Assembly: GCA_035948855.1 (NCBI GenBank)
Contig: DASZIT010000023.1
Location: 1-29,100, forward strand
Length of the DNA: 29,100 nt
Direction of reading: 5' to 3'
DNA from: DASZIT01 sp035948855
GTDB taxonomy: Bacteria; Actinomycetota; Acidimicrobiia; Acidimicrobiales; RAAP-2
The notes under the pieces are model-generated. The model saw nothing but the letters and a program-made list of their open reading frames with translations. It searched no databases and was not told where the DNA came from. The position numbers and the translations under genes were made by a program. Position 1 is the first letter of the stretch; every line of letters starts with the position of its first letter. This document shows positions 1-8,966 of this stretch, piece after piece.

Positions 1-1
1 G

Positions 2-238
2 TCGGACGTCTTGGCCACCTTCTCCCGTTTGATGGCGGATGGGGTCGATGGGGAAATCACCGAGTTGAGCCAGGGGAACTCCGGAATGCTCTGCGGCCTG
101 GCGGCGCACTGGCCCGACGGGACCGGGAAGCCCGATCGCACAGTTTTCCACGTCTACCGCGTCCAGGATGGCCTGATCACCCGCATCGATCGCTTCGATG
201 ATCGGGATTCGGCGGCCCTGGCCGCCGGCGTCAGCTGA
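2..238 (+). CDS. NTF2/SnoaL-like protein, 3' end only
   Basis: This is the C-terminal part of a gene that enters from the left edge; the frame is open from base 2, so the TTG at 11 is probably internal. The visible segment ends in FHVYRVQDGLITRIDRFDD, which is the pattern of the last two strands of SnoaL/NTF2-like proteins (a strand, a D/E-G turn, then I..I..F.D). Such proteins are small cone-shaped folds used as isomerases, hydrolases or ligand-binding domains. The substrate cannot be told from this fragment. A VOC-family gene follows on the same strand after 83 bases, so the two may be co-transcribed. The family call is moderately supported and the function is unknown. Confidence 0.6.
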   Translation, partial: SDVLATFSRLMADGVDGEITELSQGNSGMLCGLAAHWPDGTGKPDRTVFHVYRVQDGLITRIDRFDDRDSAALAAGVS

Positions 239-321
239 GCTGACAGCCCCGGCTTTCGTCGGGTGCGAACTGCAGCCAAACGCGCGAGTCTGGAGTGCAC
301 CCCAGCTCCAGCGAGGTCGGC

Positions 322-810
322 ATGGCCAATCGGCAAACAACCACCCCGGTACCCGCGGTTGGGATCGTGGATCTGAAGCTGGAGATCGTCGTCGTGCCCG
401 TATCCGACGTTGATCGGGCCAAGACCTTCTATCTCCAGCTCGGCTGTCGCCTGGACGCCGACTTCGTCTCGGGAGACGACTTTCGAGTGGTCCAGGTCAC
501 GCCGCCCGGCTCGCAGTGCTCGGTCATCTTCGGCACCGGGATCACCGCCGCCGCGCCGGGATCAACCCAGGATCTGATGCTCGTTGTCTACGACATCGAG
601 GTGGCTCGCGCCGCGCTCATCGCCCGTGGTGTCGACGTGAGTGAGTTGTTCCATGACGCTGGTGGTGTCTTCCACCACGCCGGAACCGAGGGACGGCTTG
701 CCGGTCCGGACCCCGAGGATCGCTCCTATTGCACGTTCGCCTCGTTCAGCGATCCCGACGGGAACGGTTGGCTGCTCCAGGAAATCAAGACCCGCCTTCC
801 CGGACGGTGA
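322..810 (+). CDS. VOC superfamily (glyoxalase/dioxygenase-fold) protein
   Basis: A protein of about 162 residues with the vicinal-oxygen-chelate layout. It opens with a strand and helix, LEIVVVPVSDVDRAKTFY, and ends with the typical FSDPDGNGWLLQEI. These paired beta-alpha-beta-beta-beta modules usually hold a metal and act as glyoxalases, ring-cleavage dioxygenases or resistance proteins. The closing Glu of LLQE is the usual metal ligand. I chose ATG at 322 over an in-frame GTG at 295 because GAGG lies at 313-316, five bases before it, and the residues before it do not look like VOC sequence. A small gene follows 97 bases downstream on the same strand. The substrate is unknown. Confidence 0.85.
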   Translation: MANRQTTTPVPAVGIVDLKLEIVVVPVSDVDRAKTFYLQLGCRLDADFVSGDDFRVVQVTPPGSQCSVIFGTGITAAAPGSTQDLMLVVYDIEVARAALIARGVDVSELFHDAGGVFHHAGTEGRLAGPDPEDRSYCTFASFSDPDGNGWLLQEIKTRLPGR

Positions 811-907
811 CCGGACGAGCCCCGCCCAGGCCCAGGCTCTGGCCCGGCGACGCTGGAGGCCGCTCGACAAGCCATAGATGTAATGACGACACGAGGAGGA
901 CGGAGAC

Positions 908-1099
908 ATGGACGTTGCCGCGCTGGCCGATCTGCTGCGAGAGACCTCCGAGCATCATGACCCTTACGAGAAGGCGGCGCCGAAGCACAACTGGTGGGAC
1001 TGGTATGCCGCCTACATGAATGCCCGGCAGGCGGGGAGCACCCCGGATGCCGCATCTGATGCCGCGGCTCTGTACATGGAGGGGCTCGGCGGGAGCTAA
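908..1099 (+). CDS. small conserved-looking protein with WWDWY motif
   Basis: A 63-residue acidic protein beginning MDVAALADLLRETSEHHD, followed by KHNWWDWYAAYMNAR and a helical Ala-rich end. GAGGAGGA at 893-900, seven bases before the ATG, is a strong ribosome binding site and supports the start. It is soluble, with no signal peptide or membrane segment. From memory, similar short proteins follow VOC genes in other actinobacteria and the sequence also occurs as an extra domain of VOC-type proteins, so the pair may act together; I cannot check this here. No enzymatic motif is visible. The next gene is convergent, 33 bases away. Confidence 0.75.
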   Translation: MDVAALADLLRETSEHHDPYEKAAPKHNWWDWYAAYMNARQAGSTPDAASDAAALYMEGLGGS

Positions 1100-1132
1100 C
1101 TGGCGAGCTACTCATTCGAAACCTGGACGTCG

Positions 1133-2347
1133 CTAGTTGGCCGGGCACGGCGACAACCAACTGGTGTTGAGGAGGACCCGGCCGAGCGCCACCCACGCAT
1201 CGCCGTAGTAGGTGGGGAACCGCTCAGATTGCTGGTCGGCCTGGCTGAGGAGTGAGGTGGCGTCCTGAGGATGGCTGGCCGCGCCGGCGGCGGCCGCGGC
1301 CGCCACCAGCCCGACCGGATTCACCGCACCGGTGTCGGGCTGACCGGAGAGGGTGTAGGCCAGATCGGCCCCGCCATGGGCGGCATGCTGGAGCACCGTC
1401 CAGTCCCGAGCCGCCACCCTGCGATCGGCGGCCAAGCAGCTGGCCGCCAACCACACCGGCGCCCGCTCGGCATTCAAGGCGTAGGCGGGGACGCCGGTGC
1501 CGGTCGGCCCGCCAATCGGCTGTACCGTCCCGTTGGGCAGCAGTTCCGCCCAGTCGGGAAGGAGACGGACCAGGCTGGTGCCGGTCAGTCCGGTGACCAT
1601 GGACGTGGTGCTGGCGGCCAGTTCTGACCAGCGGGGATCGCCGGTCACCGTCCCGAGGGCGGCCATCGCCTCCGGGGCGAGATAGCTGGGATTCGCCACC
1701 ACCAGTCCGGTCACCGCCCAGGGGCCGGCCACCAGCTCGAGATGTCCGGCCACGGTGACGGTCTCATTGGCGAGAATCGCCGCCGCCACCGCCTTCCCCT
1801 CGGCCGTGTAGGTGGGATTGGCGAAGCGCTGGCCGGCCAGGATCAGCGCCCACGCGGTGTCCAGGTCGGCATCTGAAGCTGGCTGCGGGTCGGTCACCGT
1901 CCCGTTACTCCAATGGAACGAGAACAGTCCGTCGGATTGTTGCAGATGGCTCTGCTCCCAACGCCAGGCGTCGGCAAACGAAGCGGCCTGCGCGGTGGCC
2001 ACCGCCAACAGCATGGCGTAGGCCTGTCCCTCGCTCACCGTGTCACCGCCCTGGTCGTGGCGCACCACCCGCCCGTCGGCGGCCAGGTACCGCTGCAGGA
2101 AGGCCACCGAGTCGGCGCGGGCCAGCGCCGACGGAGTCGCCGCCGCTGCCGCCACCCGCTGGGCGTTGGCCCGGCTGCCCCCGACGGAAAGGGAGGCGAT
2201 ACCCACCGCCACCACCACCAGCCCGGCGATGGCCACCGCCATCCGGCGGGTCGCACCCTTGCGTTCTACGGTCTTCCTCGGCGCGACGAGGCTGTCCTTG
2301 GCGCTCCAGGCCAGTGCTCGATCGTGGTTCGACGCGCGGACGGTCAC
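1133..2347 (-). CDS. membrane-anchored GH8 family glycoside hydrolase (endoglucanase-like)
   Basis: A 404-residue protein with a basic N-terminus, one hydrophobic segment at about 36-56 and an extracytoplasmic catalytic domain. SEGQAYAM at 105-112 matches the GH8 motif carrying the general acid Glu (E106), and ASDADLDTAWAL contains the Asp cluster (D159, D161) of the same family. GH8 enzymes cut beta-1,4-glucans, xylans or chitosan. Those in cellulose operons (BcsZ-type) trim the nascent chain. The start overlaps the stop of the upstream cellulose-synthase-like gene by four bases, so translation is probably coupled. It is the last gene of the operon. The role is inferred as trimming or releasing the polymer made by its neighbour; the true substrate is unknown. 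Confidence 0.88.
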   Translation of the reverse strand: MTVRASNHDRALAWSAKDSLVAPRKTVERKGATRRMAVAIAGLVVVAVGIASLSVGGSRANAQRVAAAAATPSALARADSVAFLQRYLAADGRVVRHDQGGDTVSEGQAYAMLLAVATAQAASFADAWRWEQSHLQQSDGLFSFHWSNGTVTDPQPASDADLDTAWALILAGQRFANPTYTAEGKAVAAAILANETVTVAGHLELVAGPWAVTGLVVANPSYLAPEAMAALGTVTGDPRWSELAASTTSMVTGLTGTSLVRLLPDWAELLPNGTVQPIGGPTGTGVPAYALNAERAPVWLAASCLAADRRVAARDWTVLQHAAHGGADLAYTLSGQPDTGAVNPVGLVAAAAAAGAASHPQDATSLLSQADQQSERFPTYYGDAWVALGRVLLNTSWLSPCPAN

Positions 2348-3954
2348 ACCAGCACCCTTTCAAATTCCAGCTCCGCTTCAACCGACGACGCCGGCGGCGG
2401 TGCCGGCTCCGGCGCCAATGCCGATCGGCGGCGACCGACGATGGCCGACCACGACCCGACCACCAACACCGAGAAGTGGAGCAGGGCGAAGCCCACGTTG
2501 TTGAGGGTGGCGGCGGTCAAGCTCCGGTTGAGGGCATAGGCCATGGCCGCCAACAGACCGCCCATGGTCAGCAGGGCCGGCAGCACCGCGCCGGGTTGCG
2601 GCCCGTCGACGCCGTGTTTCGGGGTGACCACGAACCTCCCTCGCCTCCGGAGGATCACGAACAGGGTCGAGAGCACCTGGACGAAGAAGGTGGAGATCAA
2701 CAAGGCAAAGGCGTCGAAGGTGTACTCGCCGGCCCCCGCCACCGCCACCGCCAGGAGGCTCACGCAGAAATACGGGGCGAAGTGCAGCAAGAACTGGTCG
2801 GCGGTGGCCCCGGCCAACGGCTGGGCGCCGGTGAAGATCCGGATGACCGGAAGGGCCATGTACAGAGCGACCGTCCATCCTGACAGGAAGAACATGGATG
2901 ACAGCAGGTACTGCTGACGGATCCGCCACGGGAGCACCGCCTTGATGGCTACCGGCAGGGCGGCCAGACAACCCCGCGCCCACCGCTGCTGCTGGCTCAC
3001 GTAGGAGGCCATGTCCTCGGGCCCGAGGCCCTGGGCCAGCACCTCGTTCACGTACACCGACCGCCAGCCGCGCTCGTGCAGCATGATCGAGAGCTCGAAG
3101 TCCTCGGTCAACGATTTCTCCGGGAACCCGCCGGCCTCCTCCAGCGCCTGCCGGCGGAAGACCACGTTGGTGCCACAACAGAACATGGCCCCGAGGCTGT
3201 CCTTCCCGCGGGCGATCCCGCCGAAGAACAGCGCCTGCTGGGACCAGGCCGCTGCCGCCAACCGCCCGGTTCGGGCATTGGCGTAGTACTGGGGGGTCTG
3301 GACGAAGCCAACCCGGTCGTCCTGCATCCACCCGAGGGTGGCTTCGAGGAAGCGGGGGTCGGGGACATGGTCGCAGTCGAACACCACCACGAACCGCGCC
3401 TGGGTGAGGCCGAGCGCGTGGTTCAGGTTGCCCGCCTTGGCCCCGGCGTTCCCCTCGCGCCGTACGTACCGGGCACCGGCCCGCCGGGCCAGGTCGGCGA
3501 GCTCGGGACGGCCGGCGTCGTCGAGCAGGTAGACGGTCACCTCGGCCCCCCGCAGGCCGACGGCGGCGACCACGGTGGGCGCCACCACGTCGAGGGGTTC
3601 GTTGTAGACCGGGATCAAGACGTCGACCGCGGGGGGAGGGCCCGACCACCGTGGCGCCGGCTCCCGGTCGCGACCCCGCCGGCAGGTCCACCAGAACCCG
3701 GCGGCCTGCACCAGATTGAACAGCTCGGCCGAGACCAGCAGCCCGTAGAGCACCGGGTTCCCCACCCGGCCGACCCGCAGGAGCCACTCGAAATACCACC
3801 CGGCCAGCACCACGCTGAGCGGTAGCAACAGTCGCAGCTTGGTCTGGGCGGCGCGCCAGTCGTCCGGTGTCCGCCATTTGGGAGGGTCGAGGCGGACGTC
3901 ATCGGACGCCTCCACCCGGTGGTCGGTGCCGGCGGTGGTCAATGGAACTCCCAT
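2344..3954 (-). CDS. processive GT2 glycosyltransferase, cellulose-synthase (BcsA)-like
   Basis: A 536-residue membrane protein. Two hydrophobic segments (about 41-60 and 68-90) precede a cytoplasmic GT2 domain, and further membrane segments follow from about residue 348. All processive synthase signatures are visible: LLDDAG (D145, D146), DCD (D193, D195), TED (283-285) and QQQRW (321-325). These bind the UDP-sugar, act as base and hold the acceptor chain. No C-terminal PilZ domain follows, so direct c-di-GMP control of the BcsA type is not evident and the protein is much shorter than enterobacterial BcsA. The start lies 16 bases inside the upstream flippase/GT39 gene. Product polymer: a beta-glucan or mannan-like chain is likely, cellulose not proven. 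Confidence 0.9.
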   Translation of the reverse strand: MGVPLTTAGTDHRVEASDDVRLDPPKWRTPDDWRAAQTKLRLLLPLSVVLAGWYFEWLLRVGRVGNPVLYGLLVSAELFNLVQAAGFWWTCRRGRDREPAPRWSGPPPAVDVLIPVYNEPLDVVAPTVVAAVGLRGAEVTVYLLDDAGRPELADLARRAGARYVRREGNAGAKAGNLNHALGLTQARFVVVFDCDHVPDPRFLEATLGWMQDDRVGFVQTPQYYANARTGRLAAAAWSQQALFFGGIARGKDSLGAMFCCGTNVVFRRQALEEAGGFPEKSLTEDFELSIMLHERGWRSVYVNEVLAQGLGPEDMASYVSQQQRWARGCLAALPVAIKAVLPWRIRQQYLLSSMFFLSGWTVALYMALPVIRIFTGAQPLAGATADQFLLHFAPYFCVSLLAVAVAGAGEYTFDAFALLISTFFVQVLSTLFVILRRRGRFVVTPKHGVDGPQPGAVLPALLTMGGLLAAMAYALNRSLTAATLNNVGFALLHFSVLVVGSWSAIVGRRRSALAPEPAPPPASSVEAELEFERVLV

Positions 3955-6647
3955 ATCTCGACGTTGGCCAGCTGTCGGTGTTGAACCAGCCGGCCGTGGG
4001 CGCGCAAGCTGGTGAGCGCCTTCGACAACGCCGCAGCGTCCGACGGCCCGTTCATCAGCGACGGGCTGGCCACCACGAAGACGGCGTGGCCGGCGGCCTG
4101 GTTGGGTCGGGCCCCCACCGGCTCGAGCACCGGCTTGGGCGCGTAGTAGGAGACCACCTCCCGCAGGTCAGCCGGATCGTAGAGGATGACGTCGCCCGGC
4201 CGGGCAAGGGCCTCGACGGGGAGGAGGGCCTGGCGGAAATCGTAGGTACGGGGGTTGGTGCCGTTGTACTGCTGGTCGATCAGCCCCACCAGCATGGTGG
4301 CGATGACCAGCGACGTGCCGATCACCACGGTGGTGAACTTCCGGGAGATGCCGGTCACCATCCGGGCAATGAGGACGAAGAGGACCGGGACCCCGGTGGA
4401 GAGGTAGCGGATGTCGAAGAGGTTCCGCTTCACCGTCCCGAGGGCGAACATCACCGCGCCGGGGATCACCACCGCCCCCACCAGCAGGCTGGTCACCTGC
4501 CGATGGCGGCGGCCGAGCAGGACCAGCGCGAACAGCATGCCGAGCGGCCACATCGCCGCCAGCAGCGCCATGGCCGCGTTCGAGTGGTAGCCCCAGACCG
4601 CCCAGATCACGTTGGCAATGGCCGCGTAGATGCTGAGGTGGTTGCCGCTCAAGGCGGTGGCGTTCCCGACCTGCTGTGGCCCGCCGAAACCCTTGCCCCC
4701 GGTCTGGTTGACCACGAACTGCTGATGGGCGAACGGGACCAGCGGGGCGAGCCAGACGATGATGGCAAACAACGTGACCGCCCAACCGATCATCAGCTCC
4801 CGCACCGGTTCGCCACGGCGGTATCGGCTCCACATCACACCGAGGAAGGCCAGCTGCTGGACCACGATCTGGAGGGCCCCGAAGTACTGGGTCCACACCA
4901 GGGCGATGCTGGCCACCGCGTAGATCACCCACGGGAGGCGCCCGCCGCGTTTGCAGATGCGAACCTGGGCCCACAGGGCGATCACCCCGAACAGCATCAG
5001 CAGCGCGTACATCCGGGCTTCCTGGGAGTACCACACCATGATCGGCGCCACCGACCCCACCGCGGCGGCCACCACCCCGGTGCGTTGGTCGTAGGCCTCC
5101 TTGCCCAAGAGGTAGAGCATGGGAACCACCAGCGCGCCGGCAATGATCGACGGGAGCCGGACCGCCATCTCCCCGGAGCCGAACACGTGCACGGTGGCCC
5201 ACAAGACCGAGAAGTAGAGCGGCGGGTGCACGTCGGTGGTCCGCAGGTTGGAGATCATCCCGGCGAACGACATCCGGGCCTGGTCGACGCTGGTGGCCTC
5301 GTCGAGCCACAACCCCCGGGGCACGATCAGCCGGACCACCAGACCGGTCAACGTGATGCTGATCACGGCCAGCGTCACCGGCCGTACCAGGGCCATCCGG
5401 AAGCTCGAGATTCGTCGACGCAGCCGTTGCCAGCGGAGCGCCTCGGCCGCTCCCAGGGAAAGGGTGAGTCCCGACACCGAGGCGGCGGTGGAGAAGGCAA
5501 CCGATCGGGGGTCGTGGCCGAAGTTGATGATCAACGTCGCCTGGGCGGCCACCGCCATGGCTGCCAGCACCAGGGATGATCGACCGGCGCCGGTGGCACA
5601 CCGGTGGGCAACCAGGACCCGGGCGATCCCGAGCAGCGACATCGCTCCCACATAGAGGACGAGCACCCCGGCGACTTGGTGGTAGCGGGCACCGAACAGC
5701 GCGGTGACCAACGCCGTCGGGGCCAGGGCGACCACCCCGACCGCGGCGGCGCCGATGAGGGCGGTGATGCCGAGGGCCGGCCCCAGCCCGCCGTCACCGG
5801 CCCGGCTCCGGGGCAGGAGCACCAGCGGCACCGTCATGGTGGCGAACACCGAGAGCCCGCCCAGGGTGGACAGCACCGCGAACTGGCCGGCCTGCAACGG
5901 CGACAGCACCCGGTTGGCGATCAGCAGGTCCTGGTTCTGGACCACCACCAGGGCCAGGAAGGCGAGGACGGTCCAGGCCGCGGCCCGGGGCAGGGCCGGG
6001 TTTGCCGTCTCGGTGGTCGGCGGGTCGGCAGCATCGGATCCGTCCGCCGCCGAGACCCGCCCATCGTTCCAATGACGGCGGGCGATCTCCAGCGCCGCGT
6101 AGCCGGCCACGGTGACGCCGAGGGCGCCGCCCACCGCGCCCCCCACCGTGGCCAGCCCGAGCCCGAGGAGCAGCCGCACGGCCGGCTCCACCGCCAGGCT
6201 GGCAACCAGACGGGCATGGCGGTTCCAGCCGTAGAGACGGCCGCGGTCGAGCGCCAGGGTGCCGAGCGCCGGCCCGGAGAGGCCCAGGACCACCACCATG
6301 GCCACCGGCAGCCGGAGGGCGGGCCCCACCCAGGGTGAGGAGACGGCCAGGGCGACGCCCACCGCCGCGCCCCCGTAGAGCAACGCCGGGCGGAACCGGG
6401 CCACCCGCATCGGCTCCAGGGCGGCCACCGCGCTCACCGCCGATCCCGGCATGCTCAGCAGAAGGTAGAGCGCGAGGAAAGAGGCGAACTGGGCGAAGGT
6501 CCCCGGGGACAGGATCCTGGCCATGATGAGGGAGAACACCATGTTCCCCAACCCGGCGGCGATCTGCCCGGAGGCGACCGTCGCCTGATCGCGGACCGCG
6601 CCGGTTGTCGGGGCCTGCGCCCGGGGGCGCTCGACGAGTGCGGTCAT
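3939..6647 (-). CDS. fusion of Wzx-like polysaccharide flippase and GT39-type membrane glycosyltransferase
   Basis: A 902-residue polytopic membrane protein. Residues 20 to about 405 look like a MATE/Wzx-type exporter: repeated hydrophobic helices starting QIAAGLGNMVFSLIMARIL. From about 420 a second module begins with the GT-C signature GLWLDEATSVDQ, then TDVHPPLYFSVLW, RLPSIIAGAL and VWYSQEARMYALL, as in GT39/PMT and ArnT-like enzymes that use polyprenyl-phosphate sugars outside the membrane. The frame stays open about 190 codons upstream, but I chose ATG 6647: its ATGA overlaps the stop of the pyruvyl transferase and the N-terminus then fits a flippase. The GT39 donor may be made by the first GT2 of the operon (inference). 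The protein could pair export of a lipid-linked unit with its decoration. Confidence 0.87.
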   Translation of the reverse strand: MTALVERPRAQAPTTGAVRDQATVASGQIAAGLGNMVFSLIMARILSPGTFAQFASFLALYLLLSMPGSAVSAVAALEPMRVARFRPALLYGGAAVGVALAVSSPWVGPALRLPVAMVVVLGLSGPALGTLALDRGRLYGWNRHARLVASLAVEPAVRLLLGLGLATVGGAVGGALGVTVAGYAALEIARRHWNDGRVSAADGSDAADPPTTETANPALPRAAAWTVLAFLALVVVQNQDLLIANRVLSPLQAGQFAVLSTLGGLSVFATMTVPLVLLPRSRAGDGGLGPALGITALIGAAAVGVVALAPTALVTALFGARYHQVAGVLVLYVGAMSLLGIARVLVAHRCATGAGRSSLVLAAMAVAAQATLIINFGHDPRSVAFSTAASVSGLTLSLGAAEALRWQRLRRRISSFRMALVRPVTLAVISITLTGLVVRLIVPRGLWLDEATSVDQARMSFAGMISNLRTTDVHPPLYFSVLWATVHVFGSGEMAVRLPSIIAGALVVPMLYLLGKEAYDQRTGVVAAAVGSVAPIMVWYSQEARMYALLMLFGVIALWAQVRICKRGGRLPWVIYAVASIALVWTQYFGALQIVVQQLAFLGVMWSRYRRGEPVRELMIGWAVTLFAIIVWLAPLVPFAHQQFVVNQTGGKGFGGPQQVGNATALSGNHLSIYAAIANVIWAVWGYHSNAAMALLAAMWPLGMLFALVLLGRRHRQVTSLLVGAVVIPGAVMFALGTVKRNLFDIRYLSTGVPVLFVLIARMVTGISRKFTTVVIGTSLVIATMLVGLIDQQYNGTNPRTYDFRQALLPVEALARPGDVILYDPADLREVVSYYAPKPVLEPVGARPNQAAGHAVFVVASPSLMNGPSDAAALSKALTSLRAHGRLVQHRQLANVEIWEFH

Positions 6648-7798
6648 CGCACCCGCGGTGGTGTCGCCGAGGTGCGGGGCGCGGGGGCCAGCGGCAGTGC
6701 CCCCAAGGAATCGGACTCCTCGGTGCGGCCGCCGCCGAGGAGGACCCGCAACAGCAGGAACCCCTCCTCGGCCCGGGCGATCTGCTCCTTGATGGCGGCC
6801 GGGGACGGACTCGCGGCTCCGACGGCGCCGGCCACCTGAGCGGCCAGCAGGCCGGGCTCGAAATCGACCGGGGCGGCCCGCTGCTCGAGCCGACGGGCCA
6901 GGGCGCCGAGCTTGGCCTCGTGGGTGACGGCCACGGTAGGGACCCCGGCGGCGGCCGCCGCGATCAGCGCATGGAACCGGAAGGACAGCACCGTCCCGGT
7001 CCCCATCATCGACTCGACCGCCGCCTCCATCGATCCGGGGGTGGGCACTTTCTCGACCGACGGGCCGAGCCGGTCGACCAGGGTGTCGATGATGGCGACG
7101 TCGTTCCCGTCGGTCAAGCCGCCGCCGTGTTGCCAGGCCTGGAGCTCCACGGCCAGGCCCATCGAGAGCAACCGGCCCAGGGTGTCCGAGAGCCGGTCGA
7201 CCATGCCGGACCATCCGTCGGTCCCGGTGGCCAGGTGGGAGGGAATCACCCGCACCGCGCCATGACGGGCGGCCGGGACCCGGTCGGGCGGCGCCACCAG
7301 CGTCCAGGCCGGATCGGCACCGATGCGGAAGGGTCCGGGGACATCCGAGCGGAACATCTCGGCGGCCGACTCCTCATCCCGGAGCACCAGGAGATCGGCA
7401 TGCTTGACGATGAAGCGGGCCAGGGCGCGGGCCGTCCAGCCGTCCAGGCGGCCGGCCCCGACTCCCACCATGGCCACCGGCCGGTGGAGGGCCGATGACA
7501 CCGCCACCAGGGCCGCGGTATTGGCCAGCAATCCGAGCGGCCGCCGACCAGAGGAGGGATGGAGGGTCTTGAACACGGTGCCCCCTCCGACCACGATGGC
7601 GTCCGAAGCCCGGGCGGCAGCCGCGACCGCCGCGGGCCGGGACGGGATTGGCTCGCAACCCATCAGCTCGACGGCGACCGGGTCGGCGGCGGTCACCTGG
7701 AGGTGCCACTCCGGGAGGGCATTGACGAACGCTTGAAGCAGAGCATCATCCCCCAGGTTGCCCTGGCCGAACGCGCCGGCCAACAGTGCGATGGGCAT
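6644..7798 (-). CDS. polysaccharide pyruvyl transferase family protein (CsaB-like)
   Basis: A 384-residue cytoplasmic protein. GNLGDDALL at 13-21 is the N-terminal family motif. AIVVGGGTVF follows near residue 70, then the C-terminal SFRFHALIAAAAAGVPTVAV with the conserved R.H. This is the pattern of the polysaccharide pyruvyl transferase family (PF04230), which adds a ketal pyruvate from phosphoenolpyruvate to sugars of exopolysaccharides or secondary cell-wall polymers. AGGAGGTG at 7803-7810 fixes the start at 7798. The start lies inside the upstream GT4 gene, a 53-base overlap, and the stop overlaps the next gene by four bases. Its presence suggests the product is an acidic, pyruvylated polymer. 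Confidence 0.9.
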   Translation of the reverse strand: MPIALLAGAFGQGNLGDDALLQAFVNALPEWHLQVTAADPVAVELMGCEPIPSRPAAVAAAARASDAIVVGGGTVFKTLHPSSGRRPLGLLANTAALVAVSSALHRPVAMVGVGAGRLDGWTARALARFIVKHADLLVLRDEESAAEMFRSDVPGPFRIGADPAWTLVAPPDRVPAARHGAVRVIPSHLATGTDGWSGMVDRLSDTLGRLLSMGLAVELQAWQHGGGLTDGNDVAIIDTLVDRLGPSVEKVPTPGSMEAAVESMMGTGTVLSFRFHALIAAAAAGVPTVAVTHEAKLGALARRLEQRAAPVDFEPGLLAAQVAGAVGAASPSPAAIKEQIARAEEGFLLLRVLLGGGRTEESDSLGALPLAPAPRTSATPPRVR

Positions 7799-8966
7799 CG
7801 ATCACCTCCTCGTAGAGCAAGATGTGGCGGCGGGCCACGTCGTCCCAGCTGCGACCCCGGGCCAGGGCCCGGGTGGCGACGGCCAACCTCCGCAGCTGGT
7901 CGGGATCAGCGGCGAGCTCGGCCAACCGCCGGGCGAACCCGGGTGGATCGGTGGGGGTCACCAGCGCGTCGGGGGCCCCGACACAGCGGGCCAGGGACTC
8001 GGAACACAGGACCGGGGTCCCGAAACCGAGGGCCTGGGCGAACGGTCCACTGCTGGCGAACGGGCGGGGATAGGAAAGGAGCAGCACATCGGCGGCACCG
8101 AACCAGACCGCCACCTCCTGCTCAGGGACGTAGCCCACGAACCGGGCAACGGCTCCGAAGCGCCGGCGGAGGTCATCGGCGTAGGGGTCGCGCCCGGCCA
8201 GACGCGGGTGGCTCCCGCCGGCCACCACCAACTCGACGGCGTCACCGGCGATCGAGGCGGCCTCCAGGGCCTGTTCGAGACCCTTGTAGGGAGACAGGAA
8301 CCCGAAGCACAGCGCGGTGAGGCGGTCGGGACGGAGGCCGAGGGACACTTTGGTCTCCGTCGACACGGCCGCCGACACCGGATCGGCCACATCCAGCCCC
8401 AACGGCACCACCACCGAGCCGGGGACCAGGTCTTCGAACGATGGCTCGTGCACCACGGTGGTCACCGACAGTTTCCGCACGGTGCGCTGCAGGGCCGAGA
8501 GTCCCCAGCGCGCCACCGGGGGCGGGACCCGCACCCGATGGACCTGGGTGAACTCCTTGTCAACCTGGGTCGGATCGACGACCTGGTGGAGGGTGACCAC
8601 CGGGAGCTGGCCACTGCTCCGGAGCGTGGCCAGGGCCGGAGCCACGCCGGGCACCGACGACGGTCCTCCGTAGAGGAAGGTTTCGAACTGCAGGTGGACG
8701 ATCGCCGCGCCGGTGCGTCGGGCGGCGTTGGCCGCCGCCGGAAGGGCGGTGGCCCCCCGGCGGAAGCTGCGCTCGACGGTGACCCCGTCGACCCGGGCGC
8801 GGCTGGGCTCCCCCTCGACTTCGGGAGCGATGACCTTCACCGACATGCCTTGACCGGCGAGGGCAGCGCTCAGGCGGGCGGTATAGGCCGCCACCCCGCT
8901 GGGCAGCTTGGCCCGTCGCTGCAGCCCGGGGTACGGCCCCACCATGGTCAGGTCGTCGACGATCAT
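7746..8966 (-). CDS. GT4 family glycosyltransferase
   Basis: A 406-residue GT-B-fold enzyme. The N-terminal half carries the acceptor-side pattern SGVAAYTARLSAALAGQG with AIVHLQFE. The C-terminal half carries GFLSPYKGLEQALEA (the Lys of the donor-phosphate site) and SSGPFAQALGFGTPVLCSE, the region where GT4 enzymes usually have an E-x7-E motif; here the second Glu is replaced by Gln. It probably transfers one sugar from a nucleotide donor to a lipid-linked or growing chain at the inner membrane face. The frame is open further upstream, but ATG 8966 overlaps the upstream stop as ATGA and gives a normal N-terminus. Sugar and linkage are unknown. Confidence 0.88.
   Translation of the reverse strand: MIVDDLTMVGPYPGLQRRAKLPSGVAAYTARLSAALAGQGMSVKVIAPEVEGEPSRARVDGVTVERSFRRGATALPAAANAARRTGAAIVHLQFETFLYGGPSSVPGVAPALATLRSSGQLPVVTLHQVVDPTQVDKEFTQVHRVRVPPPVARWGLSALQRTVRKLSVTTVVHEPSFEDLVPGSVVVPLGLDVADPVSAAVSTETKVSLGLRPDRLTALCFGFLSPYKGLEQALEAASIAGDAVELVVAGGSHPRLAGRDPYADDLRRRFGAVARFVGYVPEQEVAVWFGAADVLLLSYPRPFASSGPFAQALGFGTPVLCSESLARCVGAPDALVTPTDPPGFARRLAELAADPDQLRRLAVATRALARGRSWDDVARRHILLYEEVIDAHRTVGRRVRPGQPGG

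Noticed and set aside
231..243. TCAGCT-G-AGCTGA inverted repeat at the end of the first gene
   Set aside because: A one-base centre makes no RNA hairpin and it overlaps the stop codon. Probably chance.
2378..3877. Second minus-strand frame of 499 codons inside the synthase gene
   Set aside because: It is another frame of the same strand with Arg/Gly/Pro-rich content, while the GT2 motifs lie in the 2344-3954 frame.
3867..5579. Long plus-strand open frame (570 codons) across the polysaccharide operon
   Set aside because: It is rich in His, Gly, Arg and Pro with no family pattern, and lies antisense to the cellulose-synthase-like and flippase/GT39 genes, whose motifs are intact. It is a high-GC shadow.
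6648..7214. N-terminal extension of the flippase/GT39 frame
   Set aside because: The frame stays open, but the translation is Arg/Gly-rich and covers the pyruvyl transferase gene. The ATGA overlap at 6644-6647 gives the better start.
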